Shown one piece after another: positions 15,260-24,020 of a stretch of DNA of 26,568 bases. A program made the translations under genes and the position numbers. Source of the stretch: Flavobacteriaceae bacterium (GTDB taxonomy: Bacteria > Bacteroidota > Bacteroidia > Flavobacteriales > Flavobacteriaceae). Below the pieces are notes generated by a model, which was given only the letters and a program-made list of their open reading frames with translations, searched no databases and was not told where the DNA came from. Numbering within the stretch: position 1 is the first letter of the stretch; each line of letters starts with the position of its first letter. The DNA is taken from assembly GCA_030834365.1 (NCBI GenBank), contig JAURFJ010000006.1, forward strand, positions 1 through 26,568, in the 5' to 3' direction.

Positions 15260-18097
15260 GTGTCTGAAATAGTGATCAACAACGCTAGAACCCATAATCT
15301 AAAGGGAGTTTCTCTGGCTATTCCTCGCGAAAAATTAGTGGTAATCACTGGCTTGTCTGGCAGTGGTAAATCATCGCTTGCTTTTGACACTATCTATGCA
15401 GAAGGCCAGCGGCGTTATGTAGAAACGTTCTCGGCTTATGCTCGGCAGTTCTTAGGCAACCTTGAGCGACCAGACGTCGATTCTATTGAAGGACTTTCTC
15501 CGGTCATCGCTATTGAGCAAAAAACCACTTCTAGGTCTCCCCGTTCGACTGTAGGTACAATCACTGAGATCTACGATTTTTTAAGACTGCTTTACGCTCG
15601 AGCTTCAGACGCATATTCACCTGCAACCGGAAAGCGAATGGTGAGCTACAGTAGTGACGAAATCGTCACGTTGATTAACAAACAGTTCAACGGTCAACAA
15701 ATCACGCTTTTAGCGCCTATAATCAGGTCTAGAAAAGGTCATTATCGCGAGTTGTTTGAAACCATTCAGAAACAGGGTTTTTTGAGAGTGCGTGTAGACG
15801 GAGAGATACGGTCTATCGAGCCAGGTTTAAAACTTGATCGCTATAAAATTCACGATATTGAGATGGTAATCGATCGTCTCAATATTGATGCAGAGAGCGA
15901 TATTAAACGGTTGCGTCAAAGTGTAGAGTTGGCTTTAAAAAGAGGAAATTCAGTGCTTATGTTGGCCACTGAAAATGAAGCAATCCATTACTTTAGCTCG
16001 GCTTTAATGTGCCCCGAGTCTGGTGTTTCTCTCGACCTACCCGAACCCAATAGCTTCTCATTTAATTCGCCCAAGGGAATGTGTACATCGTGCAAGGGTT
16101 TAGGGCAAGTCAAAGAATTAGACTTAAAGAAGGTATTTGTCGACGAATCACTGTCTATAAAAAAGGGGGCGATAGCCCCGCTAGGCCTGTTTAAAAAATC
16201 GTGGGCCTTTACGCAAATTGAGCAAATCGGGCAACTGTATGGGTTCACGCTAGACAGTCCGTTGAAATCGCTCTCTGAAGAAGCGCGAATAGCCCTTATA
16301 AAAGGAATAAAGGAGCGCGTAATAATCCCTTCAAAATCTCTAGGCGTTTCTAGGGAGTACTCGATTGATTATGAGGGTATTGAAAAATTTATTCTCCATC
16401 AATATTATGACTCAGGTTCAGCCAATATTAAGCGATGGGCAGCGGATTTTTTAGCTGATTCACTGTGCACAAACTGCAACGGAACACGATTAAAACCGGA
16501 AGCCGAGTTTTTTAAAATTGATGGACAGACCTTGTCAACCTTGGTGAATTATTCGATTGACGAGTTGGTTCATTTTTTCAACGATATTGAAAAGCGCTTA
16601 GATGCCACTAAGGCACTAATTGCTGCGGAGGTGCTCAAAGAAATTAGATCCCGCCTCTCGTTCTTAGAAAATGTTGGACTCAACTATTTAACCTTGAACA
16701 GAAGTGCGAAATCCTTGTCAGGCGGGGAAGCACAGCGCATTCGATTAGCGACTCAAATAGGCTCTCAATTGGTCGGAGTACTCTACATTTTAGACGAACC
16801 GAGCATAGGGCTTCACCAGCGAGACAATATGCGCCTTATTCACGCCTTAGAAGAGCTCAGGGATCTCGGTAATTCGGTATTGGTGGTCGAACACGACCGC
16901 GACATGATTCAGTCAGCTGACCATGTTATTGACATTGGTCCGGGGGCAGGAAGGCATGGAGGTCAGATCGTTTTCGAGGGAACCCCTGAGGTCATGAAAA
17001 ACCAAAACACACTCACCTCTGATTATCTACAGCAAACCAAAGGCATCCCGACTCCGCTTAAGAGAAGAAAGGGGTCGAAGAAATACATCGAACTAGCCGG
17101 ATGCACTGGAAATAATCTTAAACAAGTAGACCTCAAAATACCGCTTGGCACACTAACCCTCATCACAGGGGTTTCGGGTAGCGGTAAGTCTTCGCTCATC
17201 AACGAGACCCTGTACCCCATTCTGAACAACTTTTATTTTAACGGCGTTCAGAATCCCCTACCGTACAGGAGTGTTAAAGGCCTTGAGCATTGCGATAAGG
17301 TTATAGATGTCAACCAGTCTGCGATCGGAAGAACGCCGCGTTCCAATCCGGCCACCTACACTGGAGTGTTTTCAGAAATTCGCACGCTGTTTGCCAAAAC
17401 CACCGAAGCCGTAATGAGGGGGTATAAACCGGGTCGTTTTAGTTTCAATGTTTCTGGAGGTCGATGCGAAACATGCGGAGGAGGAGGTCAAAAAGTAATC
17501 GAAATGAATTTTCTACCCGATGTACTAGTTGATTGCGAGACTTGTCGGGGCAAGCGTTTCAACCGCGAGACATTGGAAATTAGGTACAAAGGAAAAAATA
17601 TCTCTGACGTATTAGAGATGACTATAGAAGAGGCTTCTGGATTTTTTGAGGCTATACCAAAGATCCACCGCATTCTAACAACCCTGAATAAGGTGGGGCT
17701 TGGATACATAACGCTCGGGCAATCTTCAACAACCTTGTCGGGCGGAGAAGCTCAGCGCGTTAAACTGGCCACCGAACTCGCCAAAAGAGATACAGGGAAT
17801 ACCCTTTATATTTTAGACGAACCGACGACCGGATTGCATTTTGAAGACGTACGCATACTGCTTGAAGTCTTGAATAAGTTGGTCGATAAGGGGAATACCG
17901 TGATTGTAATCGAACACAATTTGGATGTAATTCGTCAAGCAGATTACATTGTCGACATAGGTCCAGAAGGAGGTCACTCGGGCGGAACCATTGTTGCGCA
18001 AGGCACACCTGAACAAATTTTAACATCTTCTGAGAGTTTGACCGCGGCGTTCTTAAAAAATGAGTTAGATTCGTTTAAATCGCTTAAACTATCATGA
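15260..18097 (+). CDS. uvrA: Excinuclease ABC subunit A
   Basis: A 945-residue UvrA, the damage-recognition ATPase of nucleotide excision repair, acting with UvrB. Two ABC modules are visible: Walker A GLSGSGKS at 31-38 with LSGGEAQR near 486-493 and YILDEPSIGLH, then Walker A GVSGSGKS near 636-643 with LSGGEAQR near 823-830 and YILDEPTTGLH. The C-terminal zinc module is intact (CETCGGGG ... CETCRGKRF). The N-terminal zinc module has Cys251, Cys275 and Cys278, but Ser254 replaces the second Cys. The start is GTG at 15260 giving MSEIVINNARTHNLKG, a standard opening. The stop overlaps the next ATG (ATGA). Divergent from an S24 regulator, with a palindrome in the shared promoter region. Confidence 0.98.
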   Translation: MSEIVINNARTHNLKGVSLAIPREKLVVITGLSGSGKSSLAFDTIYAEGQRRYVETFSAYARQFLGNLERPDVDSIEGLSPVIAIEQKTTSRSPRSTVGTITEIYDFLRLLYARASDAYSPATGKRMVSYSSDEIVTLINKQFNGQQITLLAPIIRSRKGHYRELFETIQKQGFLRVRVDGEIRSIEPGLKLDRYKIHDIEMVIDRLNIDAESDIKRLRQSVELALKRGNSVLMLATENEAIHYFSSALMCPESGVSLDLPEPNSFSFNSPKGMCTSCKGLGQVKELDLKKVFVDESLSIKKGAIAPLGLFKKSWAFTQIEQIGQLYGFTLDSPLKSLSEEARIALIKGIKERVIIPSKSLGVSREYSIDYEGIEKFILHQYYDSGSANIKRWAADFLADSLCTNCNGTRLKPEAEFFKIDGQTLSTLVNYSIDELVHFFNDIEKRLDATKALIAAEVLKEIRSRLSFLENVGLNYLTLNRSAKSLSGGEAQRIRLATQIGSQLVGVLYILDEPSIGLHQRDNMRLIHALEELRDLGNSVLVVEHDRDMIQSADHVIDIGPGAGRHGGQIVFEGTPEVMKNQNTLTSDYLQQTKGIPTPLKRRKGSKKYIELAGCTGNNLKQVDLKIPLGTLTLITGVSGSGKSSLINETLYPILNNFYFNGVQNPLPYRSVKGLEHCDKVIDVNQSAIGRTPRSNPATYTGVFSEIRTLFAKTTEAVMRGYKPGRFSFNVSGGRCETCGGGGQKVIEMNFLPDVLVDCETCRGKRFNRETLEIRYKGKNISDVLEMTIEEASGFFEAIPKIHRILTTLNKVGLGYITLGQSSTTLSGGEAQRVKLATELAKRDTGNTLYILDEPTTGLHFEDVRILLEVLNKLVDKGNTVIVIEHNLDVIRQADYIVDIGPEGGHSGGTIVAQGTPEQILTSSESLTAAFLKNELDSFKSLKLS

Positions 18098-18777
18098 TTT
18101 CGCATTCAGCAAAAACGTGGAACGACATTAAATCCAATGATTCTTGGGCTCTTTTCAAAATCATGGGAGAATTTGTAGAGGGCTACGACCGAATGGCTAA
18201 GATTGGGCCTTGTGTTTCTATATTCGGGTCTGCACGAACAGCGGAAGATCACCCCTCGTTTGATTTAACTGCTGAAATCGCCCGAAAATTGGCGCTTCAA
18301 GGTTTTGGCATCATTACAGGTGGTGGGCCTGGAATCATGAAAGCAGCGAACAAAGGCGCCCAAGAAGCCAAGGGTATATCTGTAGGATTGAACATCAAAC
18401 TTCCGTTTGAGCAGCATCCAAATGAATACATTGATATAGACAAGAGTTTGTATTTCGACTATTTTTTTGTGCGAAAAGTCATGTTCGTTAAATATGCTCA
18501 GGGTTTCATTGCGCTTCCAGGAGGGTTTGGAACGTTAGATGAGTTATTTGAGGCACTCACTCTCATTCAAACGCATAAAATCAAGCGGTTCCCCATCATT
18601 TTAGTCGGATCAACATTTTGGGGAGGCCTGATTGATTGGATAAAAGACACGCTTCTTGCCGAAAAAACGATTTCAGCTGAAGACCTTGATCTATTCAAGA
18701 TAGTAGACACTGCAGACGAAGTGGTTTCTGTTGTGTTAGCATTTTATAAGGGCCGAGAGCTAAGGCCTAATTTCTAA
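18094..18777 (+). CDS. TIGR00730/LOG-family nucleoside 5'-monophosphate phosphoribohydrolase-like protein
   Basis: A 227-residue Rossmann-fold protein of the LOG family, once called lysine decarboxylase-like. It has GSARTA at 45-50, GGGPGIM at 76-82, RKVMFVKYA at 127-135 and the diagnostic PGGFGTLDE at 142-150, whose Glu is catalytic in characterised members. These hydrolyse the N-glycosidic bond of nucleoside monophosphates or cytokinin ribotides, releasing base and ribose 5-phosphate. The physiological substrate here is unknown. The ATG overlaps the uvrA stop by four bases and the stop overlaps the next ATG by one base (TAATG), so uvrA, this gene and the next are translationally coupled. 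Confidence 0.9.
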   Translation: MISHSAKTWNDIKSNDSWALFKIMGEFVEGYDRMAKIGPCVSIFGSARTAEDHPSFDLTAEIARKLALQGFGIITGGGPGIMKAANKGAQEAKGISVGLNIKLPFEQHPNEYIDIDKSLYFDYFFVRKVMFVKYAQGFIALPGGFGTLDELFEALTLIQTHKIKRFPIILVGSTFWGGLIDWIKDTLLAEKTISAEDLDLFKIVDTADEVVSVVLAFYKGRELRPNF

Positions 18778-21578
18778 TGCGTTCGCGGATTTTATACCCA
18801 TTCTTTTTAATAGTAAGCACTTGGTGGCTAAGTGCACAAACTACTGCGCCATCAAAACTTAATGCGCGGGTGTATTGGAATCACTCAGCCAACAGCCTCG
18901 AAGTCAATAGTACACTTAGCTTTCAAAAAGATGCATTTAGCCGATCAAACACCGTACATCTATACGATTGGAACCACTCCTTTTCTTCCAAAAACAGTCC
19001 TTTAGGCCTCTCCTTTCAGCAGCGATTTGACCGCAGTTTTCACTTGGCGAATGAAAACGAAAGAGGTTTTACTTTTGACCTAGTGATTTCACATCAATCG
19101 GAGCAACTGAGCTATAAGCGTATAGACTATGATGTGTTAGAGATTAGCCTTCCTCCGTCTTTTAGCGAGGACTTCATTGAGCTTGAGGTAAACTACAAAC
19201 TCAAGCTTCCAGATATCAAGTTTACCGGTTACGGAATAGATCAACAAGAAACACTCTGGCTAAAGAACAGCCTTATACTTCCTATTCCGTTAGAAAGCGC
19301 CGTATCAGAAGTTTACCATCACTTTAACAGAGGAGACCAGCACACCGGACTCGTCGACTATGACCTCACTTTTGATCGTGGTGACAATCATTTTATTCAC
19401 AGCGATTTGTCCTCAAATTCATTTTTTGATTTTTATGGAATTACAGCTAACCCTCCGCTTTTCGTTATAGACCATAGCGATCAGAGTTTGCTACATTACA
19501 AAACGGCTGAGTGGTCGACTCACATCGATTCGAAACTGGCTAAAAACCTGAATAATCCGATAGAGACCTTAGAGCGAATTATCGCATTTGCCAAGCAGGC
19601 TTTACCTATGCTAGACACAAAAAACCTGATTCTCACCTCTAATGAATACGCAGAAAGCCCCATTAAATTAATCACCGATTTTCCAAGCATTCTCTCGCCC
19701 TACCCAGATGAATTTATTCAAGAAATTAAACTTTTAAAGACGTTGATGCGAAAGCAGTTGTTATTGGGGTTTGATAGTAATATGCAGCGGGAACACTTTT
19801 ATCTAGACGGATATGTACAATACCAACTAGAGAAGTATATCGAACTTAGGTACAACGACTTAAAGCTCATAGGTAAATTTTCGCGACTGTGGCCGCTTAA
19901 TCGGTATAGATTCGGACAGATAACCGTAAACGAACACTTTAAATGGCTGAACCGGTTTATTGACAATCAGAATTTAGATCAGCCACTCTTAACTCCCACC
20001 GCGGAGCTTTTAAATTACAATTACAGTATTGCCAATCCGATCAGAGCAGCTCAATTATTTAGAATGAGCTTTAACCGCAATACCTCCAACGAAAATATTC
20101 GAGCCCTTCTCGATTATCAAAAAGCTTCCTATTTAAGCTCGGGGGTATCTGGATTCGATTTAAAGTGGTTTTTATCACCCAAAACGACCGCTCCTGTAGT
20201 CTCAGATCGTTTAATTCAAAAGCGAGAGCGCACTGATTTTAGAATTCCTGAGGTAAAGCGCTCAGCAGAGAGCGATTCGGTGCGCGTAAGCTATACTGGA
20301 ATCTACCCACTTCCGGTGAAAGTATCCCAGTTTGTAGGAACTGAAGAGGTTACACATCAGTGGATCAGTAATTCAACTCATGAAACCTGGCTTCGATTTG
20401 ATGCCGTCAATAAGGCGCGTTACATCATTAATCCGTATCTAGAGACTCCGGAGTTTAATAGCGCTAATAACATCAATAATCCGAGAAGTAAGCTATTTAA
20501 GAGTCCGCTAAAAATCCTTCCGTTTACCGACCTTGACGATTTAAGATATAGCCAATTATACCTTACACCACAGGCACTGTTCAATATTTACGATGGAATT
20601 TCAGTAGGCGCTCAAATCTCAAACGAGTCTCTCGTAACTAAACCTATAGAATACCAGTTAGCCCCCTTTTATTCAAGTAAAGAAAAGGCCCTAATTGGCG
20701 CATTTAATATCGCTTCTAACCACTGGTTAAACGACGAAAAAAGAAGCCGATTAACCGCCGGAATTTTTGGATTGTCACAGCATTTCGATGTCAATTCTAG
20801 ATACAGCACTTTTACCCCATATGTAAGACTAAATCAAAACGTAGAAGGGATAACCTCCCGCACCAATCAATCATTTTTCGCTCGAATAAGAGCAGTCTCC
20901 CGGACGCTTGACCGCGATGCAGAGTCTCAAGAGTTCATAGAGAACCCTGACTATATCGTTTTAAATTTTAGGTACCAGAAAATAAAACAAAGCTTGTTCA
21001 ACTTTAAAAGTCTGTTGGCAGACCTCCAATTTGCCGATTCGTTTATCAAAGTGGCCTCCTCTGCCGAATACAGAAGACTTTTCGACAACAACACGCAGAT
21101 AAGCCTACGTATGTTTGGTGGACTATTCCTAAGAAATTCTACACCTAATGACTTTTTTAGCTTTTCTATTGGACGGCCTAACGACTACCTCTATGACTTT
21201 AGCCTAATTGGTCGTTCTGAATCTGAGGGGCTGTCTGCGCAGCAGTTGATTCGAGCCGAAGGAGCCTTCGTTTCTATGGTAGATGATGGACTATCCAATC
21301 ACGCCATTTTATCGTCTTCGGCAGCGATAAACGTATGGCGATTTATAGAGGTTTACACCGAACTAGGCCTGATTAAAAATCAAGGTGGGTCTGCGCGTTA
21401 CCTCTACGGATCCGGAATGAGACTAAACCTAGTCCCCGATTATTTAGAAGTCTACTTTCCCATACACAGCCATAGAGGTTTTGAGACCTTTGATGGTGAT
21501 TATGTCACAAAGATTAGATTTGTCTTAACCCTTGAGTTTGAGACGCTAAGTAGATTGTTTACGCGCTCCCTGTTCTAA
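18777..21578 (+). CDS. Outer-membrane protein with degenerate M1-peptidase-like domain and C-terminal beta barrel
   Basis: A 933-residue exported protein. Residues 1-20 form a Sec signal ending LSA-Q. Residues 30-200 look like the N-terminal beta domain of M1 aminopeptidases (VHLYDWNHSFSSKNSPL, RSFHLANENERGF, KLPDIKFTGYG). Residues 255-430 resemble the gluzincin domain, but the zinc helix is absent: the segment at 313-330 (FIQEIKLLKTLMRKQLLL) has no HExxH, and FYLDGYVQY at 341-349 lacks the Glu of the usual LNEG. From about 600 to the end, alternating polar/hydrophobic strands with Asn/Tyr/Arg turns and a terminal Phe (RLFTRSLF) suggest an outer-membrane barrel. It resembles large proteins annotated as metalloprotease or aminopeptidase in Flavobacteria, from memory. 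Peptidase activity is unlikely; the role is unknown. It is coupled to the LOG gene by TAATG. Confidence 0.65.
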   Translation: MRSRILYPFFLIVSTWWLSAQTTAPSKLNARVYWNHSANSLEVNSTLSFQKDAFSRSNTVHLYDWNHSFSSKNSPLGLSFQQRFDRSFHLANENERGFTFDLVISHQSEQLSYKRIDYDVLEISLPPSFSEDFIELEVNYKLKLPDIKFTGYGIDQQETLWLKNSLILPIPLESAVSEVYHHFNRGDQHTGLVDYDLTFDRGDNHFIHSDLSSNSFFDFYGITANPPLFVIDHSDQSLLHYKTAEWSTHIDSKLAKNLNNPIETLERIIAFAKQALPMLDTKNLILTSNEYAESPIKLITDFPSILSPYPDEFIQEIKLLKTLMRKQLLLGFDSNMQREHFYLDGYVQYQLEKYIELRYNDLKLIGKFSRLWPLNRYRFGQITVNEHFKWLNRFIDNQNLDQPLLTPTAELLNYNYSIANPIRAAQLFRMSFNRNTSNENIRALLDYQKASYLSSGVSGFDLKWFLSPKTTAPVVSDRLIQKRERTDFRIPEVKRSAESDSVRVSYTGIYPLPVKVSQFVGTEEVTHQWISNSTHETWLRFDAVNKARYIINPYLETPEFNSANNINNPRSKLFKSPLKILPFTDLDDLRYSQLYLTPQALFNIYDGISVGAQISNESLVTKPIEYQLAPFYSSKEKALIGAFNIASNHWLNDEKRSRLTAGIFGLSQHFDVNSRYSTFTPYVRLNQNVEGITSRTNQSFFARIRAVSRTLDRDAESQEFIENPDYIVLNFRYQKIKQSLFNFKSLLADLQFADSFIKVASSAEYRRLFDNNTQISLRMFGGLFLRNSTPNDFFSFSIGRPNDYLYDFSLIGRSESEGLSAQQLIRAEGAFVSMVDDGLSNHAILSSSAAINVWRFIEVYTELGLIKNQGGSARYLYGSGMRLNLVPDYLEVYFPIHSHRGFETFDGDYVTKIRFVLTLEFETLSRLFTRSLF

Positions 21579-21592
21579 GCCCTTTATTTGCT

Positions 21593-21600
21593 TATTTTTG
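21593..21600 (+). promoter_or_regulatory. -7 box of the E1 dehydrogenase gene
   Basis: TATTTTTG is a perfect TAnnTTTG match in the 45-base gap after the preceding gene, 23 bases before the ATG at 21624. It argues that the E1 gene has its own promoter and that the longer frame starting at TTG 21588 is not the real start. No -33 element is obvious. Confidence 0.6.
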
Positions 21601-21623
21601 CGTGGCGCATCGCAAGCGACGTT

Positions 21624-24020
21624 ATGGCAAAAAGCGAGATGACATTTCAGGAATTTCAAAACGAAATCCTCAACGACTACAGGATTGCCTATACCAGTCG
21701 CGTGTGTAGCATTTTAGGACGCAAAGAGGTGCTCTTAGGAAGGTCTAAGTTCGGCATCTTTGGCGATGGAAAAGAGCTTCCTCAAATCGCCATGAGTAAA
21801 TTTTTTAGAAAAGGCGATTACAGAAGTGGGTACTATCGCGATCAAACCTTACTTCTTGCTCAAGGTCTTTTAGAACCTAAGTCTTTTTTTCACACACTTT
21901 TTGGTACCACCGATTTGGCTTTAGAGCCCATGCACGGTGGCCGGCAGATGACTGGACATTTTTCTACTCCCATGTGGAGTAAAGATTCAGGTTGGCTAGA
22001 CCAAACAGAGCGCTTTAATTCGATCTCAGACATTTCTTCTACTGCAGGTCAAATGCCCAGACTTTTGGGTTTGGCTCAGGCCTCTTCATTCTACCGAATC
22101 CATCACAAGCAGCTGCAGTCTGAGAAATTCACTGTATCCGGAAACGAGATAGCTTGGGGCACCATCGGAAACGCCTCTACTTCTGAAGGCCTATTCTTTG
22201 AGGTAATGAACGCCGCTGCTGTAATGCAAGTTCCGCTGATTATTAATGTTTGGGATGATGAATACGGCATCTCGGTGCCCTCTGAATACCACACTGTTAA
22301 GCAAAGCATCTCCAAAGCGCTAAAGGGATTCAAGCGCAACGAACAGCATGCAGGCATCGAAATTATAGAAGTTAAGGGTTGGGATTACGGCGGACTTATC
22401 GAAGCGTACCAAAAAGCTGAGCAATTGTGCAGAAAGTCTCATGTTCCTGTACTGGTTCATGTCACTGAACTTACCCAGCCCCAGGGCCACAGTACCTCTG
22501 GTTCACACGAGCGCTACAAGTCTGATGAGAGGCTTCAATGGGAACGAGACAACGACTGCCTAAAATTGTTTAGAACGTGGATAATCGAGAAAGAATTTGC
22601 GTCTGCGGAAGAGTTAGAGGGCATTGAAAATGAGATAGAACTTTCGGTGGCCAAGGCCAAAAAAGATGCTTTTGAAGAATTTCAAACGACCGCTAAGCAC
22701 TACCGTGATCAACTCTATGCGATTCTCACCAACAATCAATTAAGTCTACCCACCGCTCTAAAAGAGGCATTTCAGTCGTTAAAGGTTAAGAAACTGGTTT
22801 TGAAGAGAGACGTGCTTTCTGCGGCTCAAGGACTATTAACGCATAGTGGTAACGATTACAATGCACCTTGGAGAACAGAAGTAATTCAACTGATAGATCA
22901 AATAAAAGTCACTGAATCTAGCCATTACAGCTCAGATTTGATTGACGATACAGCAGACTCACTGCTTAAAATTACTACAACAGAAGCCGAATACACCGAT
23001 GGGGCGCCCTTGGTAGACGGAAGGCAAATTCTTCAAGAAAACTTCAAGGCGCTTCTAAGTGATGACCCTAGAGTGGTAATTTTTGGAGAAGACACAGGAA
23101 AAATTGGAGGCGTCAATAAAGCATTAGAAGGTCTTCAAGAATACTTCGGAGAGAGCCGTGTATTTGACACCAGTATACGAGAAGCGAGTATTATTGGTCA
23201 AGGCATCGGTTTGGCCATGCGCGGCTTGAGGCCCATCGCTGAAATACAGTATTTAGATTATATCTTCTACGCCATAAACATATTAACTGATGATTTAGCT
23301 ACTCTACGCTACAGATCAGTTGGTCAACAGGTTGCACCATTAATTATTCGAACTCGAGGGCATCGTTTAGAGGGAATATGGCATTCGGGTTCACCAATGG
23401 GAGGCCTGGTACATTTATTAAGAGGCATCTACATCTTATCGCCTCGAAATATGACCCAAGCCGCTGGAATGTACAACGCCTTGCTAAAGGCCAATGAACC
23501 CGGACTCATCATTGAACCACTGAATGCCTATCGCTTAAAGGAACGTTTACCCAAAAATCTTGGAAAATTTACCGTTCCAATAGGAGTAGTAGAGTACGTG
23601 CATAGCGGAACAGACATCACCGTTGTGAGTTACGGATCCACCTTGCGTATAGTTCAGGAGGTTATACCCTCACTGCAATCTCATGGAATTAGCATAGAGT
23701 TAATTGACGTGCAAACACTATGGCCGTTTGATGTAGAAAATCAGTGTGTTGAGAGTATAAAGAAAACGAATCGCTTGGCTATTATTGACGAGGATGTGCC
23801 AGGCGGATATTCAGGTTACTTATTGCAACAGATTCTGGAGAAACAAGGCGGATACCGCTATTTAGACAGCAAACCAGTGACCTTGTGTTCTAAAGAACAC
23901 CGTCCAGCCTATGGCTCAGACGGAGACTACTTTTCGAAGCCCAATGCAGAAGAAATCTTTAAAACGTTGTACCAACTAATGCACGAGGCCAATCCGCATC
24001 GTTTTCCCTCTTTGTTTTAA
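21624..24020 (+). CDS. Fused E1 alpha/beta component of a thiamine-dependent 2-oxoacid dehydrogenase
   Basis: A 798-residue fusion of both E1 subunits. Residues 1 to about 330 are E1 alpha, with EPMHGGRQMTGHF, the thiamine diphosphate region IGNASTSEG (181-189) and VWDDEYGIS (209-217). A helical linker follows, and about 460-798 is E1 beta (VIFGEDTGKIGGVN, SIREASIIGQGIGLAMRG, LRYRSVGQQVAPLIIR, a C-terminal transketolase-like domain with VVSYGSTL and IDVQTLWPFD). It decarboxylates a 2-oxoacid and passes the acyl group to lipoyl-E2; branched-chain 2-oxoacids are the usual annotation for fused forms in Bacteroidota, with pyruvate possible. In the ThDP motif the usual GDG and NN are GNA and DD. 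No E2 or E3 gene is in the window. The stop overlaps the holA stop. Confidence 0.92.
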   Translation: MAKSEMTFQEFQNEILNDYRIAYTSRVCSILGRKEVLLGRSKFGIFGDGKELPQIAMSKFFRKGDYRSGYYRDQTLLLAQGLLEPKSFFHTLFGTTDLALEPMHGGRQMTGHFSTPMWSKDSGWLDQTERFNSISDISSTAGQMPRLLGLAQASSFYRIHHKQLQSEKFTVSGNEIAWGTIGNASTSEGLFFEVMNAAAVMQVPLIINVWDDEYGISVPSEYHTVKQSISKALKGFKRNEQHAGIEIIEVKGWDYGGLIEAYQKAEQLCRKSHVPVLVHVTELTQPQGHSTSGSHERYKSDERLQWERDNDCLKLFRTWIIEKEFASAEELEGIENEIELSVAKAKKDAFEEFQTTAKHYRDQLYAILTNNQLSLPTALKEAFQSLKVKKLVLKRDVLSAAQGLLTHSGNDYNAPWRTEVIQLIDQIKVTESSHYSSDLIDDTADSLLKITTTEAEYTDGAPLVDGRQILQENFKALLSDDPRVVIFGEDTGKIGGVNKALEGLQEYFGESRVFDTSIREASIIGQGIGLAMRGLRPIAEIQYLDYIFYAINILTDDLATLRYRSVGQQVAPLIIRTRGHRLEGIWHSGSPMGGLVHLLRGIYILSPRNMTQAAGMYNALLKANEPGLIIEPLNAYRLKERLPKNLGKFTVPIGVVEYVHSGTDITVVSYGSTLRIVQEVIPSLQSHGISIELIDVQTLWPFDVENQCVESIKKTNRLAIIDEDVPGGYSGYLLQQILEKQGGYRYLDSKPVTLCSKEHRPAYGSDGDYFSKPNAEEIFKTLYQLMHEANPHRFPSLF

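Noticed and set aside
15250..15267. Five-codon leader peptide (ATG at 15250) overlapping the uvrA start
   Set aside because: It is very short, has no regulatory codon pattern and could easily arise by chance.
17760..18026. Minus-strand open frames of 67-88 codons inside the 3' part of uvrA
   Set aside because: No motif or promoter; they overlap strongly conserved UvrA sequence.
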